Made by a program: the position numbers and the translations under genes. The notes under the pieces are model-generated. The model was not told the origin of the DNA and made no database searches. It was given only the letters and a program-made list of their open reading frames with translations. From Rhynchopus euleeides (Eukaryota > Euglenozoa > Diplonemea > Diplonemida > Diplonemidae), in assembly GCA_963210315.1 (NCBI GenBank), contig OY723244.1, positions 1,178,001 through 1,242,000 on the forward strand: a DNA stretch of 64,000 bases, written 5' to 3'. This document shows positions 43,928 through 54,952 of the stretch, piece by piece. Position 1 is the first letter of the stretch; every line of letters begins with the position of its first letter.

Positions 43928-45061
43928 ATGGATGTGACTGTGCGTCATGCCTGGACCGGTGACAGCTGTGTTGTCGGTGTTCCGGAAGGCGGGACCGTGG
44001 TCGGGCTGAAGGCGGATGCGCTCAACGAGATGTTCCCGGGTTGTATCAACAACGCAGCCCGTGAGGCTGAGAACGTGGCAGCACACATCGAAGGGTGTGA
44101 GGAGGAGCTGGACGATGCACAGCGTGTTGCCGACACGGGTCTGGAGGACGGGGGTGCTGTCAAGCTCGTCCCACGCTGGCCCATCGTCAAGGCTCCCGCT
44201 GTCTACAACACCCAGCATGGGGAGTGCACACAGTGCATCACACTGTCGAGGTGTGGGACGCTGTGTGCTGTGGGTTGCTGCAACACACAGGTCACTGTGT
44301 TTGACACCACCACCGCTGATGTGGTGGCGGACTTAGCACACGGCGACAGGGACATATCTTGCACACCCTTCTCTGTCTGTGGGACGTGGTTGGCGACGGG
44401 TTCTTGGGACGGGACCATCTGCGTGTGGCTGACATCGACCTGGGAGCAAGTGTGCATCCTTCACGACGACGACTACAGCAACGTGTACAGTGCAGCGTGG
44501 ACACACTGCGGGTGTCTGGTGTCCGGAGACGCATCATGCAAAGTGCGTGTGTGGGACTTGAAGGGCACACCGAGCGCCACAGTGCTGGAGGGTCACAGTG
44601 ATGCTGTTCGCAGCATTGCTGTGTCGGGCACGAGGATCTTCAGCGGGTCAGATGACAACAGCATCCGTGTGTGGGACATCAGCACCCTCACACACACACA
44701 CACCCTGGATGGCCACACTGATGATGTGCCTGACCTGGCCCTGACTCAGGACGAGCAGCACCTGGTGTCGTGCTCTGATGACAGGTCCATCAAGGTGTGG
44801 TGCACAACCTCCCTCAGCTGCCTGCGTACTGTGGATCTCGACAGATTTCCCTTCTCGCTTGCTGTGTCACAGACAGGTGATGTTGTTGCAGTAGATTTAT
44901 TTACCGCCACCATGCTGTACCGCCTCAGCACAGGTGAGTGTCTGGGAGAGGTGGACTCAGAGGGTGAGGGGACTGCCCTCAGCGTCTGCGGGAGGTGGGT
45001 TTTCACACCAGCAAACAACACTTCTGTCACTGTGTGTGCGGTGTCTTCCGCTTCACTCTGA
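43928..45061 (+). CDS. UbL-WD40 protein, array unit 1
   Basis: 377 residues. UbL domain 1-81, seven WD40 blades at about 101-126, 143-167, 186-210, 226-250, 267-292, 308-332 and 347-371 (ends VTVFDT, ICVWLT, VRVWDL, IRVWDI, IKVWCT, MLYRLS, VTVCAV). The blade 4-5 linker THTHTH comes from a short CA repeat. Only its UbL differs from units 2-4 (Trp9 in HAWTG, Cys39 in PGCIN, Ala44 in NAARE); from 44117 on it is identical to them. The Met is chosen by family conservation although the frame is open from 43658. Confidence 0.92.
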   Translation: MDVTVRHAWTGDSCVVGVPEGGTVVGLKADALNEMFPGCINNAAREAENVAAHIEGCEEELDDAQRVADTGLEDGGAVKLVPRWPIVKAPAVYNTQHGECTQCITLSRCGTLCAVGCCNTQVTVFDTTTADVVADLAHGDRDISCTPFSVCGTWLATGSWDGTICVWLTSTWEQVCILHDDDYSNVYSAAWTHCGCLVSGDASCKVRVWDLKGTPSATVLEGHSDAVRSIAVSGTRIFSGSDDNSIRVWDISTLTHTHTLDGHTDDVPDLALTQDEQHLVSCSDDRSIKVWCTTSLSCLRTVDLDRFPFSLAVSQTGDVVAVDLFTATMLYRLSTGECLGEVDSEGEGTALSVCGRWVFTPANNTSVTVCAVSSASL

Positions 45062-45541
45062 TTGCAGTGTCTTCTAACCCTGTTCCCTTCCTTGAGTGTT
45101 TGCGGCATTTTGACCCGGGTTTGCTGTTCTTGCCAGTTTCTGCACACGACCTTCGCACGGAAAGTGTTGTTCAGATCAGCCTTCATCCCCCAAGTGGGTT
45201 TGTCTGTGTGTGTGGCATCATCAACGCAGCTGGAGGCAGCTGTGTGTTTGGATCTGAGATGACAAGGGTGTGGGGGGCACTGCGTCAATCCCTTCCGACG
45301 GCATGCACACCCCTCTCCCCTGCAGGAGGCCCCCTCTGCCGCAGACACACCGCAGTGCTGCCGTGCACACCACACTCTGCGACAGGAGGGCAGTGCTGTT
45401 GTGTGTGCCACTTCGAGACATGCCGCCTTTGATCACATCCCCACCGTCACACTGCCTACCATCACACACACCGCCATGCCCTCCAGGAAGGCTTTGCAGG
45501 TTGTTCCTTAGCAAGTCGAAAGGGTACACGAAGCCAAACAC

Positions 45542-46453
45542 ATGGATGTGACTGTCCGTCATGCAGGGACCAGTGACAGCTGTGTCGTCTGTGTTCCGGA
45601 AGGCGGGACCGTGGTCGGGCTGAAGGCGGATGCGCTCAACGAGATGTTCCCGGGTTCTATCAATAACGCAGACTGTGAGGCTGCATGCGTGGCAGCACAC
45701 ATCGAAGGGTGTGAGGAGGAGCTGGACGATGCACAGCGCGTTGCCGACACGGGTCTGGAGGACGGGGGTGCTGTCAAGCTCGTCTTGCGCGACCACTCCA
45801 ACCTGATCCGCATTCTCGATGGGATCAACCGCAACGGGCGTGCCGGGGGGCAGCTGCTGTCACAGCTGTGCGACTTGGAGCGCTTCATGAGCGACGACGG
45901 CTCGGAGACCTCCTCACCGGAGATGTGCCTGACGCACTATGAGCAGATCATGCGCACCCTGCTGACGGTGTACGAGGCACCCGACTTCTCGGAAGAGGTG
46001 CGCGACCGCATCACAGACCTCGTGTTCCTCCTCCACAACCTGGCGGTGCCGGAGGAGATTATGCGCCTGGTTGCGTCGCTCTTCACCCGGGACACAGGCC
46101 TCTTCTCGTCTACCAACGCGAAGGGCCTGCTGCTCCGCCTGCTTGCAGAAGTGCTCAATGCTGCGACGCAGCCGGGTGCCGGGCCTGGCTGCCACCGCAT
46201 TACACCTGCCGTGTTCGACCCCATCTCGCCCATCCTCACCGCTTGTCTCAACTCCAGAGAACTCACCCTGCGCAAGCGTGCCGTGTACGTCTTCGTGGCC
46301 ATGTACAGCCACCTCCGTGCCGACAGCCTCCCCCACTTCATCGGCCTCACAGACGTACAGCTCAAGCTCTGCGAGCACTACATCGGCAGGCAGCCTGGCT
46401 GCGAGGAGGCGGACCTTGTGTTGGAGGTGGCTGAGCACCACAGCATGCGGTGA
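45542..46453 (+). CDS. UbL-TOG-like protein, array unit 1
   Basis: 303 residues: UbL 1-81 (with the AGTSDSCVVCV variant and Cys in NNADCEAA), then the helical TOG-like domain from LRDHSNLIRIL to the C-terminal SMR. The join is after codon 81 (GTC, 45782-45784), exactly where the WD40 genes switch to PRWP. A likely splice acceptor TTGTTCCTTAG lies 31 bp before the ATG. A possible donor GTGAG overlaps the stop (46450), with a pyrimidine-AG at about 46521-46531, as in the first copy at 37642; that exon would add only a residue or two before a stop. Confidence 0.9.
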   Translation: MDVTVRHAGTSDSCVVCVPEGGTVVGLKADALNEMFPGSINNADCEAACVAAHIEGCEEELDDAQRVADTGLEDGGAVKLVLRDHSNLIRILDGINRNGRAGGQLLSQLCDLERFMSDDGSETSSPEMCLTHYEQIMRTLLTVYEAPDFSEEVRDRITDLVFLLHNLAVPEEIMRLVASLFTRDTGLFSSTNAKGLLLRLLAEVLNAATQPGAGPGCHRITPAVFDPISPILTACLNSRELTLRKRAVYVFVAMYSHLRADSLPHFIGLTDVQLKLCEHYIGRQPGCEEADLVLEVAEHHSMR

Positions 46454-47395
46454 GAGAAGAACACGGGGGGGGGGGGTCAAGGATGGGGTGGGCCGTGGGG
46501 TATCGCGCAGTTGGTTGAGTTTCCTTGCAGGGGTTAAGTGGGAGGGGAGGGGGGGGTCAGGGGTTGGTGCACCATGTACACCACGGATGAGTCTGGCAAC
46601 AACGGGCGGGGTCGACTCGTCGGGACGACGGGTGAACCTGCTGAAACGACACACAAGCGTTTTTCTGAGGATCCATTGCAAGCTATCAAGCCGCCTGCAG
46701 CAGAACTTCCTCGAGGGTACGGTCGCGCCGGTGCGCTGCTTCTGGTTGAGTCGTTGCTCGAGGGGGGGAGACGTCCTCTCCTCTCATCAGGGACGGCCAC
46801 CCACCGGGCCACTGACTGCCACCCCGCTGGGCACCCTTTAATCTTTGGCAGAACAACGTATTGCTTTCAACCTCCTACCCGCCCCCCTTTGTTGTGCACT
46901 CCATCGTGTTCTTCTCAGCAGAAAGACTCATGGCAGCGTTCGGTATCCCGCACACCTCCACCAGCAGGCACCGTTCGTAGAAACAACAACCATGTGTCGG
47001 AAGTGTTCCACATTCTTCTTCTCTGCCTTCTTTTGAATGGCGCAAAACGTCAGAACTCTGAACCGCCCAGACCGCACACCCACCCCTGTGCCCTCTGAGA
47101 TCCAGACATGCACACTCCAGCCGGCGCTATCTCCGGATCTGTTTCCAGCCCAGAATGCTTACCTCAACCCTTTCCCCTTTTCTATCCTCCGACACAAGCA
47201 GAGACTCAATAATTTTGACCTGCATATTTCTCGGCTCACTTGCTGTGAGCTCATTTCGTCATAAGGGGCAGCTGACTCCCGAGTGCTTCTGGCATGATGA
47301 CGCACCCAGGTGAGTGACGCCACCCTTCAGTGGGTCCCACATGGAAGGGCCGATCCCCCTTGACCCTTCACTGTCGGCCCCGCGCTTCGTGGTAA

Positions 47396-47430
47396 GGATT
47401 GACAGCAGTGCTCTCTCTGCAGACTGCCCC
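47396..47430 (+). promoter_or_regulatory. Shared upstream module, unit 2
   Basis: GGATTGACAGCAGTGCTCTCTCTGCAG; CAG ends at 47422, 181 bp before the WD40 ATG. Confidence 0.55.
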
Positions 47431-47602
47431 ACACCCCCTCCCCTCCCTCACGAAGCCCCCCCAACCTTGCACAACCCCGTCCATCCCCACCCAGATCTGT
47501 GCCCTTCTCTGTTTCCCGTCCCACGTACCTAACATCCCTGCACGCTGCACACATCGCCACACACTCTGGCCCAGGCTGCAAGGAGATAACCAATATCGAA
47601 AC

Positions 47603-48736
47603 ATGGATGTGACTGTTCGTCATGCTGAGACCGGGGACAGCTGTGTCGTCGGTGTTCCGGAGGGCGGGACCGTGGTCGGGCTGAAGGCGGATGCGCTCAA
47701 CGAGATGTTCCCGGGTTCTATCAACAACGCAGACCGTGAGGCTGAGAACGTGGCAGCACACATCGAAGGGTGTGAGGAGGAGCTGGACGACGCACAGCGT
47801 GTTGCCGACACGGGTCTGGAGGACGGGGGTGCTGTCAAGCTCGTCCCACGCTGGCCCATCGTCAAGGCTCCCGCTGTCTACAACACCCAGCATGGGGAGT
47901 GCACACAGTGCATCACACTGTCGAGGTGTGGGACGCTGTGTGCTGTGGGTTGCTGCAACACACAGGTCACTGTGTTTGACACCACCACCGCTGATGTGGT
48001 GGCGGACTTAGCACACGGCGACAGGGACATATCTTGCACACCCTTCTCTGTCTGTGGGACGTGGTTGGCGACGGGTTCTTGGGACGGGACCATCTGCGTG
48101 TGGCTGACATCGACCTGGGAGCAAGTGTGCATCCTTCACGACGACGACTACAGCAACGTGTACAGTGCAGCGTGGACACACTGCGGGTGTCTGGTGTCCG
48201 GAGACGCATCATGCAAAGTGCGTGTGTGGGACTTGAAGGGCACACCGAGCGCCACAGTGCTGGAGGGTCACAGTGATGCTGTTCGCAGCATTGCTGTGTC
48301 GGGCACGAGGATCTTCAGCGGGTCAGATGACAACAGCATCCGTGTGTGGGACATCAGCACCCTCACACACACACACACCCTGGATGGCCACACTGATGAT
48401 GTGCCTGACCTGGCCCTGACTCAGGACGAGCAGCACCTGGTGTCGTGCTCTGATGACAGGTCCATCAAGGTGTGGTGCACAACCTCCCTCAGCTGCCTGC
48501 GTACTGTGGATCTCGACAGATTTCCCTTCTCGCTTGCTGTGTCACAGACAGGTGATGTTGTTGCAGTAGATTTATTTACCGCCACCATGCTGTACCGCCT
48601 CAGCACAGGTGAGTGTCTGGGAGAGGTGGACTCAGAGGGTGAGGGGACTGCCCTCAGCGTCTGCGGGAGGTGGGTTTTCACACCAGCAAACAACACTTCT
48701 GTCACTGTGTGTGCGGTGTCTTCCGCTTCACTCTGA
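47603..48736 (+). CDS. UbL-WD40 protein, array unit 2
   Basis: 377 residues, with the UbL in the common form (HAETGDS, PGSINNADRE) and the seven-bladed propeller of unit 1. Identical to units 3 and 4. Upstream sequence CTCTGGCCCAG about 35 bp before the ATG is a second candidate acceptor. Confidence 0.92.
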   Translation: MDVTVRHAETGDSCVVGVPEGGTVVGLKADALNEMFPGSINNADREAENVAAHIEGCEEELDDAQRVADTGLEDGGAVKLVPRWPIVKAPAVYNTQHGECTQCITLSRCGTLCAVGCCNTQVTVFDTTTADVVADLAHGDRDISCTPFSVCGTWLATGSWDGTICVWLTSTWEQVCILHDDDYSNVYSAAWTHCGCLVSGDASCKVRVWDLKGTPSATVLEGHSDAVRSIAVSGTRIFSGSDDNSIRVWDISTLTHTHTLDGHTDDVPDLALTQDEQHLVSCSDDRSIKVWCTTSLSCLRTVDLDRFPFSLAVSQTGDVVAVDLFTATMLYRLSTGECLGEVDSEGEGTALSVCGRWVFTPANNTSVTVCAVSSASL

Positions 48737-49216
48737 TTGCAGTGTCTTCTAACCCTGTTCCCTTCCTTGAGTGTTTGCGGCATTTTGACCCGGGTTTGCT
48801 GTTCTTGCCAGTTTCTGCACACGACCTTCGCACGGAAAGTGTTGTTCAGATCAGCCTTCATCCCCCAAGTGGGTTTGTCTGTGTGTGTGGCATCATCAAC
48901 GCAGCTGGAGGCAGCTGTGTGTTTGGATCTGAGATGACAAGGGTGTGGGGGGCACTGCGTCAATCCCTTCCGACGGCATGCACACCCCTCTCCCCTGCAG
49001 GAGGCCCCCTCTGCCGCAGACACACCGCAGTGCTGCCGTGCACACCACACTCTGCGACAGGAGGGCAGTGCTGTTGTGTGTGCCACTTCGAGACATGCCG
49101 CCTTTGATCACATCCCCACCGTCACACTGCCTACCATCACACACACCGCCATGCCCTCCAGGAAGGCTTTGCAGGTTGTTCCTTAGCAAGTCGAAAGGGT
49201 ACACGAAGCCAAACAC

Positions 49217-50128
49217 ATGGATGTGACTGTCCGTCATGCAGGGACCAGTGACAGCTGTGTCGTCTGTGTTCCGGAAGGCGGGACCGTGGTCGGGCTGAAG
49301 GCGGATGCGCTCAACGAGATGTTCCCGGGTTCTATCAATAACGCAGACTGTGAGGCTGCATGCGTGGCAGCACACATCGAAGGGTGTGAGGAGGAGCTGG
49401 ACGATGCACAGCGCGTTGCCGACACGGGTCTGGAGGACGGGGGTGCTGTCAAGCTCGTCTTGCGCGACCACTCCAACCTGATCCGCATTCTCGATGGGAT
49501 CAACCGCAACGGGCGTGCCGGGGGGCAGCTGCTGTCACAGCTGTGCGACTTGGAGCGCTTCATGAGCGACGACGGCTCGGAGACCTCCTCACCGGAGATG
49601 TGCCTGACGCACTATGAGCAGATCATGCGCACCCTGCTGACGGTGTACGAGGCACCCGACTTCTCGGAAGAGGTGCGCGACCGCATCACAGACCTCGTGT
49701 TCCTCCTCCACAACCTGGCGGTGCCGGAGGAGATTATGCGCCTGGTTGCGTCGCTCTTCACCCGGGACACAGGCCTCTTCTCGTCTACCAACGCGAAGGG
49801 CCTGCTGCTCCGCCTGCTTGCAGAAGTGCTCAATGCTGCGACGCAGCCGGGTGCCGGGCCTGGCTGCCACCGCATTACACCTGCCGTGTTCGACCCCATC
49901 TCGCCCATCCTCACCGCTTGTCTCAACTCCAGAGAACTCACCCTGCGCAAGCGTGCCGTGTACGTCTTCGTGGCCATGTACAGCCACCTCCGTGCCGACA
50001 GCCTCCCCCACTTCATCGGCCTCACAGACGTACAGCTCAAGCTCTGCGAGCACTACATCGGCAGGCAGCCTGGCTGCGAGGAGGCGGACCTTGTGTTGGA
50101 GGTGGCTGAGCACCACAGCATGCGGTGA
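49217..50128 (+). CDS. UbL-TOG-like protein, array unit 2
   Basis: 303 residues, identical to the unit 1 copy. Same direction and spacing (480 bp) behind its WD40 partner, consistent with transcription as a pair or in a longer polycistron. Confidence 0.9.
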   Translation: MDVTVRHAGTSDSCVVCVPEGGTVVGLKADALNEMFPGSINNADCEAACVAAHIEGCEEELDDAQRVADTGLEDGGAVKLVLRDHSNLIRILDGINRNGRAGGQLLSQLCDLERFMSDDGSETSSPEMCLTHYEQIMRTLLTVYEAPDFSEEVRDRITDLVFLLHNLAVPEEIMRLVASLFTRDTGLFSSTNAKGLLLRLLAEVLNAATQPGAGPGCHRITPAVFDPISPILTACLNSRELTLRKRAVYVFVAMYSHLRADSLPHFIGLTDVQLKLCEHYIGRQPGCEEADLVLEVAEHHSMR

Positions 50129-51070
50129 GAGAAGAACACGGGGGGGGGGGGTCAAGGATGGGGTGGGCCGTGGGGTATCGCGCAGTTGGTTGAGTTTCCT
50201 TGCAGGGGTTAAGTGGGAGGGGAGGGGGGGGTCAGGGGTTGGTGCACCATGTACACCACGGATGAGTCTGGCAACAACGGGCGGGGTCGACTCGTCGGGA
50301 CGACGGGTGAACCTGCTGAAACGACACACAAGCGTTTTTCTGAGGATCCATTGCAAGCTATCAAGCCGCCTGCAGCAGAACTTCCTCGAGGGTACGGTCG
50401 CGCCGGTGCGCTGCTTCTGGTTGAGTCGTTGCTCGAGGGGGGGAGACGTCCTCTCCTCTCATCAGGGACGGCCACCCACCGGGCCACTGACTGCCACCCC
50501 GCTGGGCACCCTTTAATCTTTGGCAGAACAACGTATTGCTTTCAACCTCCTACCCGCCCCCCTTTGTTGTGCACTCCATCGTGTTCTTCTCAGCAGAAAG
50601 ACTCATGGCAGCGTTCGGTATCCCGCACACCTCCACCAGCAGGCACCGTTCGTAGAAACAACAACCATGTGTCGGAAGTGTTCCACATTCTTCTTCTCTG
50701 CCTTCTTTTGAATGGCGCAAAACGTCAGAACTCTGAACCGCCCAGACCGCACACCCACCCCTGTGCCCTCTGAGATCCAGACATGCACACTCCAGCCGGC
50801 GCTATCTCCGGATCTGTTTCCAGCCCAGAATGCTTACCTCAACCCTTTCCCCTTTTCTATCCTCCGACACAAGCAGAGACTCAATAATTTTGACCTGCAT
50901 ATTTCTCGGCTCACTTGCTGTGAGCTCATTTCGTCATAAGGGGCAGCTGACTCCCGAGTGCTTCTGGCATGATGACGCACCCAGGTGAGTGACGCCACCC
51001 TTCAGTGGGTCCCACATGGAAGGGCCGATCCCCCTTGACCCTTCACTGTCGGCCCCGCGCTTCGTGGTAA

Positions 51071-51105
51071 GGATTGACAGCAGTGCTCTCTCTGCAGACT
51101 GCCCC
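51071..51105 (+). promoter_or_regulatory. Shared upstream module, unit 3
   Basis: Identical to the unit 2 module; CAG ends at 51097. Confidence 0.55.
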
Positions 51106-51277
51106 ACACCCCCTCCCCTCCCTCACGAAGCCCCCCCAACCTTGCACAACCCCGTCCATCCCCACCCAGATCTGTGCCCTTCTCTGTTTCCCGTCCCACG
51201 TACCTAACATCCCTGCACGCTGCACACATCGCCACACACTCTGGCCCAGGCTGCAAGGAGATAACCAATATCGAAAC

Positions 51278-52411
51278 ATGGATGTGACTGTTCGTCATGC
51301 TGAGACCGGGGACAGCTGTGTCGTCGGTGTTCCGGAGGGCGGGACCGTGGTCGGGCTGAAGGCGGATGCGCTCAACGAGATGTTCCCGGGTTCTATCAAC
51401 AACGCAGACCGTGAGGCTGAGAACGTGGCAGCACACATCGAAGGGTGTGAGGAGGAGCTGGACGACGCACAGCGTGTTGCCGACACGGGTCTGGAGGACG
51501 GGGGTGCTGTCAAGCTCGTCCCACGCTGGCCCATCGTCAAGGCTCCCGCTGTCTACAACACCCAGCATGGGGAGTGCACACAGTGCATCACACTGTCGAG
51601 GTGTGGGACGCTGTGTGCTGTGGGTTGCTGCAACACACAGGTCACTGTGTTTGACACCACCACCGCTGATGTGGTGGCGGACTTAGCACACGGCGACAGG
51701 GACATATCTTGCACACCCTTCTCTGTCTGTGGGACGTGGTTGGCGACGGGTTCTTGGGACGGGACCATCTGCGTGTGGCTGACATCGACCTGGGAGCAAG
51801 TGTGCATCCTTCACGACGACGACTACAGCAACGTGTACAGTGCAGCGTGGACACACTGCGGGTGTCTGGTGTCCGGAGACGCATCATGCAAAGTGCGTGT
51901 GTGGGACTTGAAGGGCACACCGAGCGCCACAGTGCTGGAGGGTCACAGTGATGCTGTTCGCAGCATTGCTGTGTCGGGCACGAGGATCTTCAGCGGGTCA
52001 GATGACAACAGCATCCGTGTGTGGGACATCAGCACCCTCACACACACACACACCCTGGATGGCCACACTGATGATGTGCCTGACCTGGCCCTGACTCAGG
52101 ACGAGCAGCACCTGGTGTCGTGCTCTGATGACAGGTCCATCAAGGTGTGGTGCACAACCTCCCTCAGCTGCCTGCGTACTGTGGATCTCGACAGATTTCC
52201 CTTCTCGCTTGCTGTGTCACAGACAGGTGATGTTGTTGCAGTAGATTTATTTACCGCCACCATGCTGTACCGCCTCAGCACAGGTGAGTGTCTGGGAGAG
52301 GTGGACTCAGAGGGTGAGGGGACTGCCCTCAGCGTCTGCGGGAGGTGGGTTTTCACACCAGCAAACAACACTTCTGTCACTGTGTGTGCGGTGTCTTCCG
52401 CTTCACTCTGA
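51278..52411 (+). CDS. UbL-WD40 protein, array unit 3
   Basis: 377 residues, identical to unit 2. Redundant copies could raise dosage. Confidence 0.92.
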   Translation: MDVTVRHAETGDSCVVGVPEGGTVVGLKADALNEMFPGSINNADREAENVAAHIEGCEEELDDAQRVADTGLEDGGAVKLVPRWPIVKAPAVYNTQHGECTQCITLSRCGTLCAVGCCNTQVTVFDTTTADVVADLAHGDRDISCTPFSVCGTWLATGSWDGTICVWLTSTWEQVCILHDDDYSNVYSAAWTHCGCLVSGDASCKVRVWDLKGTPSATVLEGHSDAVRSIAVSGTRIFSGSDDNSIRVWDISTLTHTHTLDGHTDDVPDLALTQDEQHLVSCSDDRSIKVWCTTSLSCLRTVDLDRFPFSLAVSQTGDVVAVDLFTATMLYRLSTGECLGEVDSEGEGTALSVCGRWVFTPANNTSVTVCAVSSASL

Positions 52412-52891
52412 TTGCAGTGTCTTCTAACCCTGTTCCCTTCCTTGAGTGTTTGCGGCATTTTGACCCGGGTTTGCTGTTCTTGCCAGTTTCTGCACACGAC
52501 CTTCGCACGGAAAGTGTTGTTCAGATCAGCCTTCATCCCCCAAGTGGGTTTGTCTGTGTGTGTGGCATCATCAACGCAGCTGGAGGCAGCTGTGTGTTTG
52601 GATCTGAGATGACAAGGGTGTGGGGGGCACTGCGTCAATCCCTTCCGACGGCATGCACACCCCTCTCCCCTGCAGGAGGCCCCCTCTGCCGCAGACACAC
52701 CGCAGTGCTGCCGTGCACACCACACTCTGCGACAGGAGGGCAGTGCTGTTGTGTGTGCCACTTCGAGACATGCCGCCTTTGATCACATCCCCACCGTCAC
52801 ACTGCCTACCATCACACACACCGCCATGCCCTCCAGGAAGGCTTTGCAGGTTGTTCCTTAGCAAGTCGAAAGGGTACACGAAGCCAAACAC

Positions 52892-53803
52892 ATGGATGTG
52901 ACTGTCCGTCATGCAGGGACCAGTGACAGCTGTGTCGTCTGTGTTCCGGAAGGCGGGACCGTGGTCGGGCTGAAGGCGGATGCGCTCAACGAGATGTTCC
53001 CGGGTTCTATCAATAACGCAGACTGTGAGGCTGCATGCGTGGCAGCACACATCGAAGGGTGTGAGGAGGAGCTGGACGATGCACAGCGCGTTGCCGACAC
53101 GGGTCTGGAGGACGGGGGTGCTGTCAAGCTCGTCTTGCGCGACCACTCCAACCTGATCCGCATTCTCGATGGGATCAACCGCAACGGGCGTGCCGGGGGG
53201 CAGCTGCTGTCACAGCTGTGCGACTTGGAGCGCTTCATGAGCGACGACGGCTCGGAGACCTCCTCACCGGAGATGTGCCTGACGCACTATGAGCAGATCA
53301 TGCGCACCCTGCTGACGGTGTACGAGGCACCCGACTTCTCGGAAGAGGTGCGCGACCGCATCACAGACCTCGTGTTCCTCCTCCACAACCTGGCGGTGCC
53401 GGAGGAGATTATGCGCCTGGTTGCGTCGCTCTTCACCCGGGACACAGGCCTCTTCTCGTCTACCAACGCGAAGGGCCTGCTGCTCCGCCTGCTTGCAGAA
53501 GTGCTCAATGCTGCGACGCAGCCGGGTGCCGGGCCTGGCTGCCACCGCATTACACCTGCCGTGTTCGACCCCATCTCGCCCATCCTCACCGCTTGTCTCA
53601 ACTCCAGAGAACTCACCCTGCGCAAGCGTGCCGTGTACGTCTTCGTGGCCATGTACAGCCACCTCCGTGCCGACAGCCTCCCCCACTTCATCGGCCTCAC
53701 AGACGTACAGCTCAAGCTCTGCGAGCACTACATCGGCAGGCAGCCTGGCTGCGAGGAGGCGGACCTTGTGTTGGAGGTGGCTGAGCACCACAGCATGCGG
53801 TGA
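52892..53803 (+). CDS. UbL-TOG-like protein, array unit 3
   Basis: 303 residues, identical to units 1 and 2, in the same tandem setting. Confidence 0.9.
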   Translation: MDVTVRHAGTSDSCVVCVPEGGTVVGLKADALNEMFPGSINNADCEAACVAAHIEGCEEELDDAQRVADTGLEDGGAVKLVLRDHSNLIRILDGINRNGRAGGQLLSQLCDLERFMSDDGSETSSPEMCLTHYEQIMRTLLTVYEAPDFSEEVRDRITDLVFLLHNLAVPEEIMRLVASLFTRDTGLFSSTNAKGLLLRLLAEVLNAATQPGAGPGCHRITPAVFDPISPILTACLNSRELTLRKRAVYVFVAMYSHLRADSLPHFIGLTDVQLKLCEHYIGRQPGCEEADLVLEVAEHHSMR

Positions 53804-54745
53804 GAGAAGAACACGGGGGGGGGGGGTCAAGGATGGGGTGGGCCGTGGGGTATCGCGCAGTTGGTTGAGTTTCCTTGCAGGGGTTAAGTGGGAGGGGAGG
53901 GGGGGGTCAGGGGTTGGTGCACCATGTACACCACGGATGAGTCTGGCAACAACGGGCGGGGTCGACTCGTCGGGACGACGGGTGAACCTGCTGAAACGAC
54001 ACACAAGCGTTTTTCTGAGGATCCATTGCAAGCTATCAAGCCGCCTGCAGCAGAACTTCCTCGAGGGTACGGTCGCGCCGGTGCGCTGCTTCTGGTTGAG
54101 TCGTTGCTCGAGGGGGGGAGACGTCCTCTCCTCTCATCAGGGACGGCCACCCACCGGGCCACTGACTGCCACCCCGCTGGGCACCCTTTAATCTTTGGCA
54201 GAACAACGTATTGCTTTCAACCTCCTACCCGCCCCCCTTTGTTGTGCACTCCATCGTGTTCTTCTCAGCAGAAAGACTCATGGCAGCGTTCGGTATCCCG
54301 CACACCTCCACCAGCAGGCACCGTTCGTAGAAACAACAACCATGTGTCGGAAGTGTTCCACATTCTTCTTCTCTGCCTTCTTTTGAATGGCGCAAAACGT
54401 CAGAACTCTGAACCGCCCAGACCGCACACCCACCCCTGTGCCCTCTGAGATCCAGACATGCACACTCCAGCCGGCGCTATCTCCGGATCTGTTTCCAGCC
54501 CAGAATGCTTACCTCAACCCTTTCCCCTTTTCTATCCTCCGACACAAGCAGAGACTCAATAATTTTGACCTGCATATTTCTCGGCTCACTTGCTGTGAGC
54601 TCATTTCGTCATAAGGGGCAGCTGACTCCCGAGTGCTTCTGGCATGATGACGCACCCAGGTGAGTGACGCCACCCTTCAGTGGGTCCCACATGGAAGGGC
54701 CGATCCCCCTTGACCCTTCACTGTCGGCCCCGCGCTTCGTGGTAA

Positions 54746-54780
54746 GGATTGACAGCAGTGCTCTCTCTGCAGACTGCCCC
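54746..54780 (+). promoter_or_regulatory. Shared upstream module, unit 4
   Basis: Identical to the unit 2 module; CAG ends at 54772. Confidence 0.55.
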
Positions 54781-54952
54781 ACACCCCCTCCCCTCCCTCA
54801 CGAAGCCCCCCCAACCTTGCACAACCCCGTCCATCCCCACCCAGATCTGTGCCCTTCTCTGTTTCCCGTCCCACGTACCTAACATCCCTGCACGCTGCAC
54901 ACATCGCCACACACTCTGGCCCAGGCTGCAAGGAGATAACCAATATCGAAAC

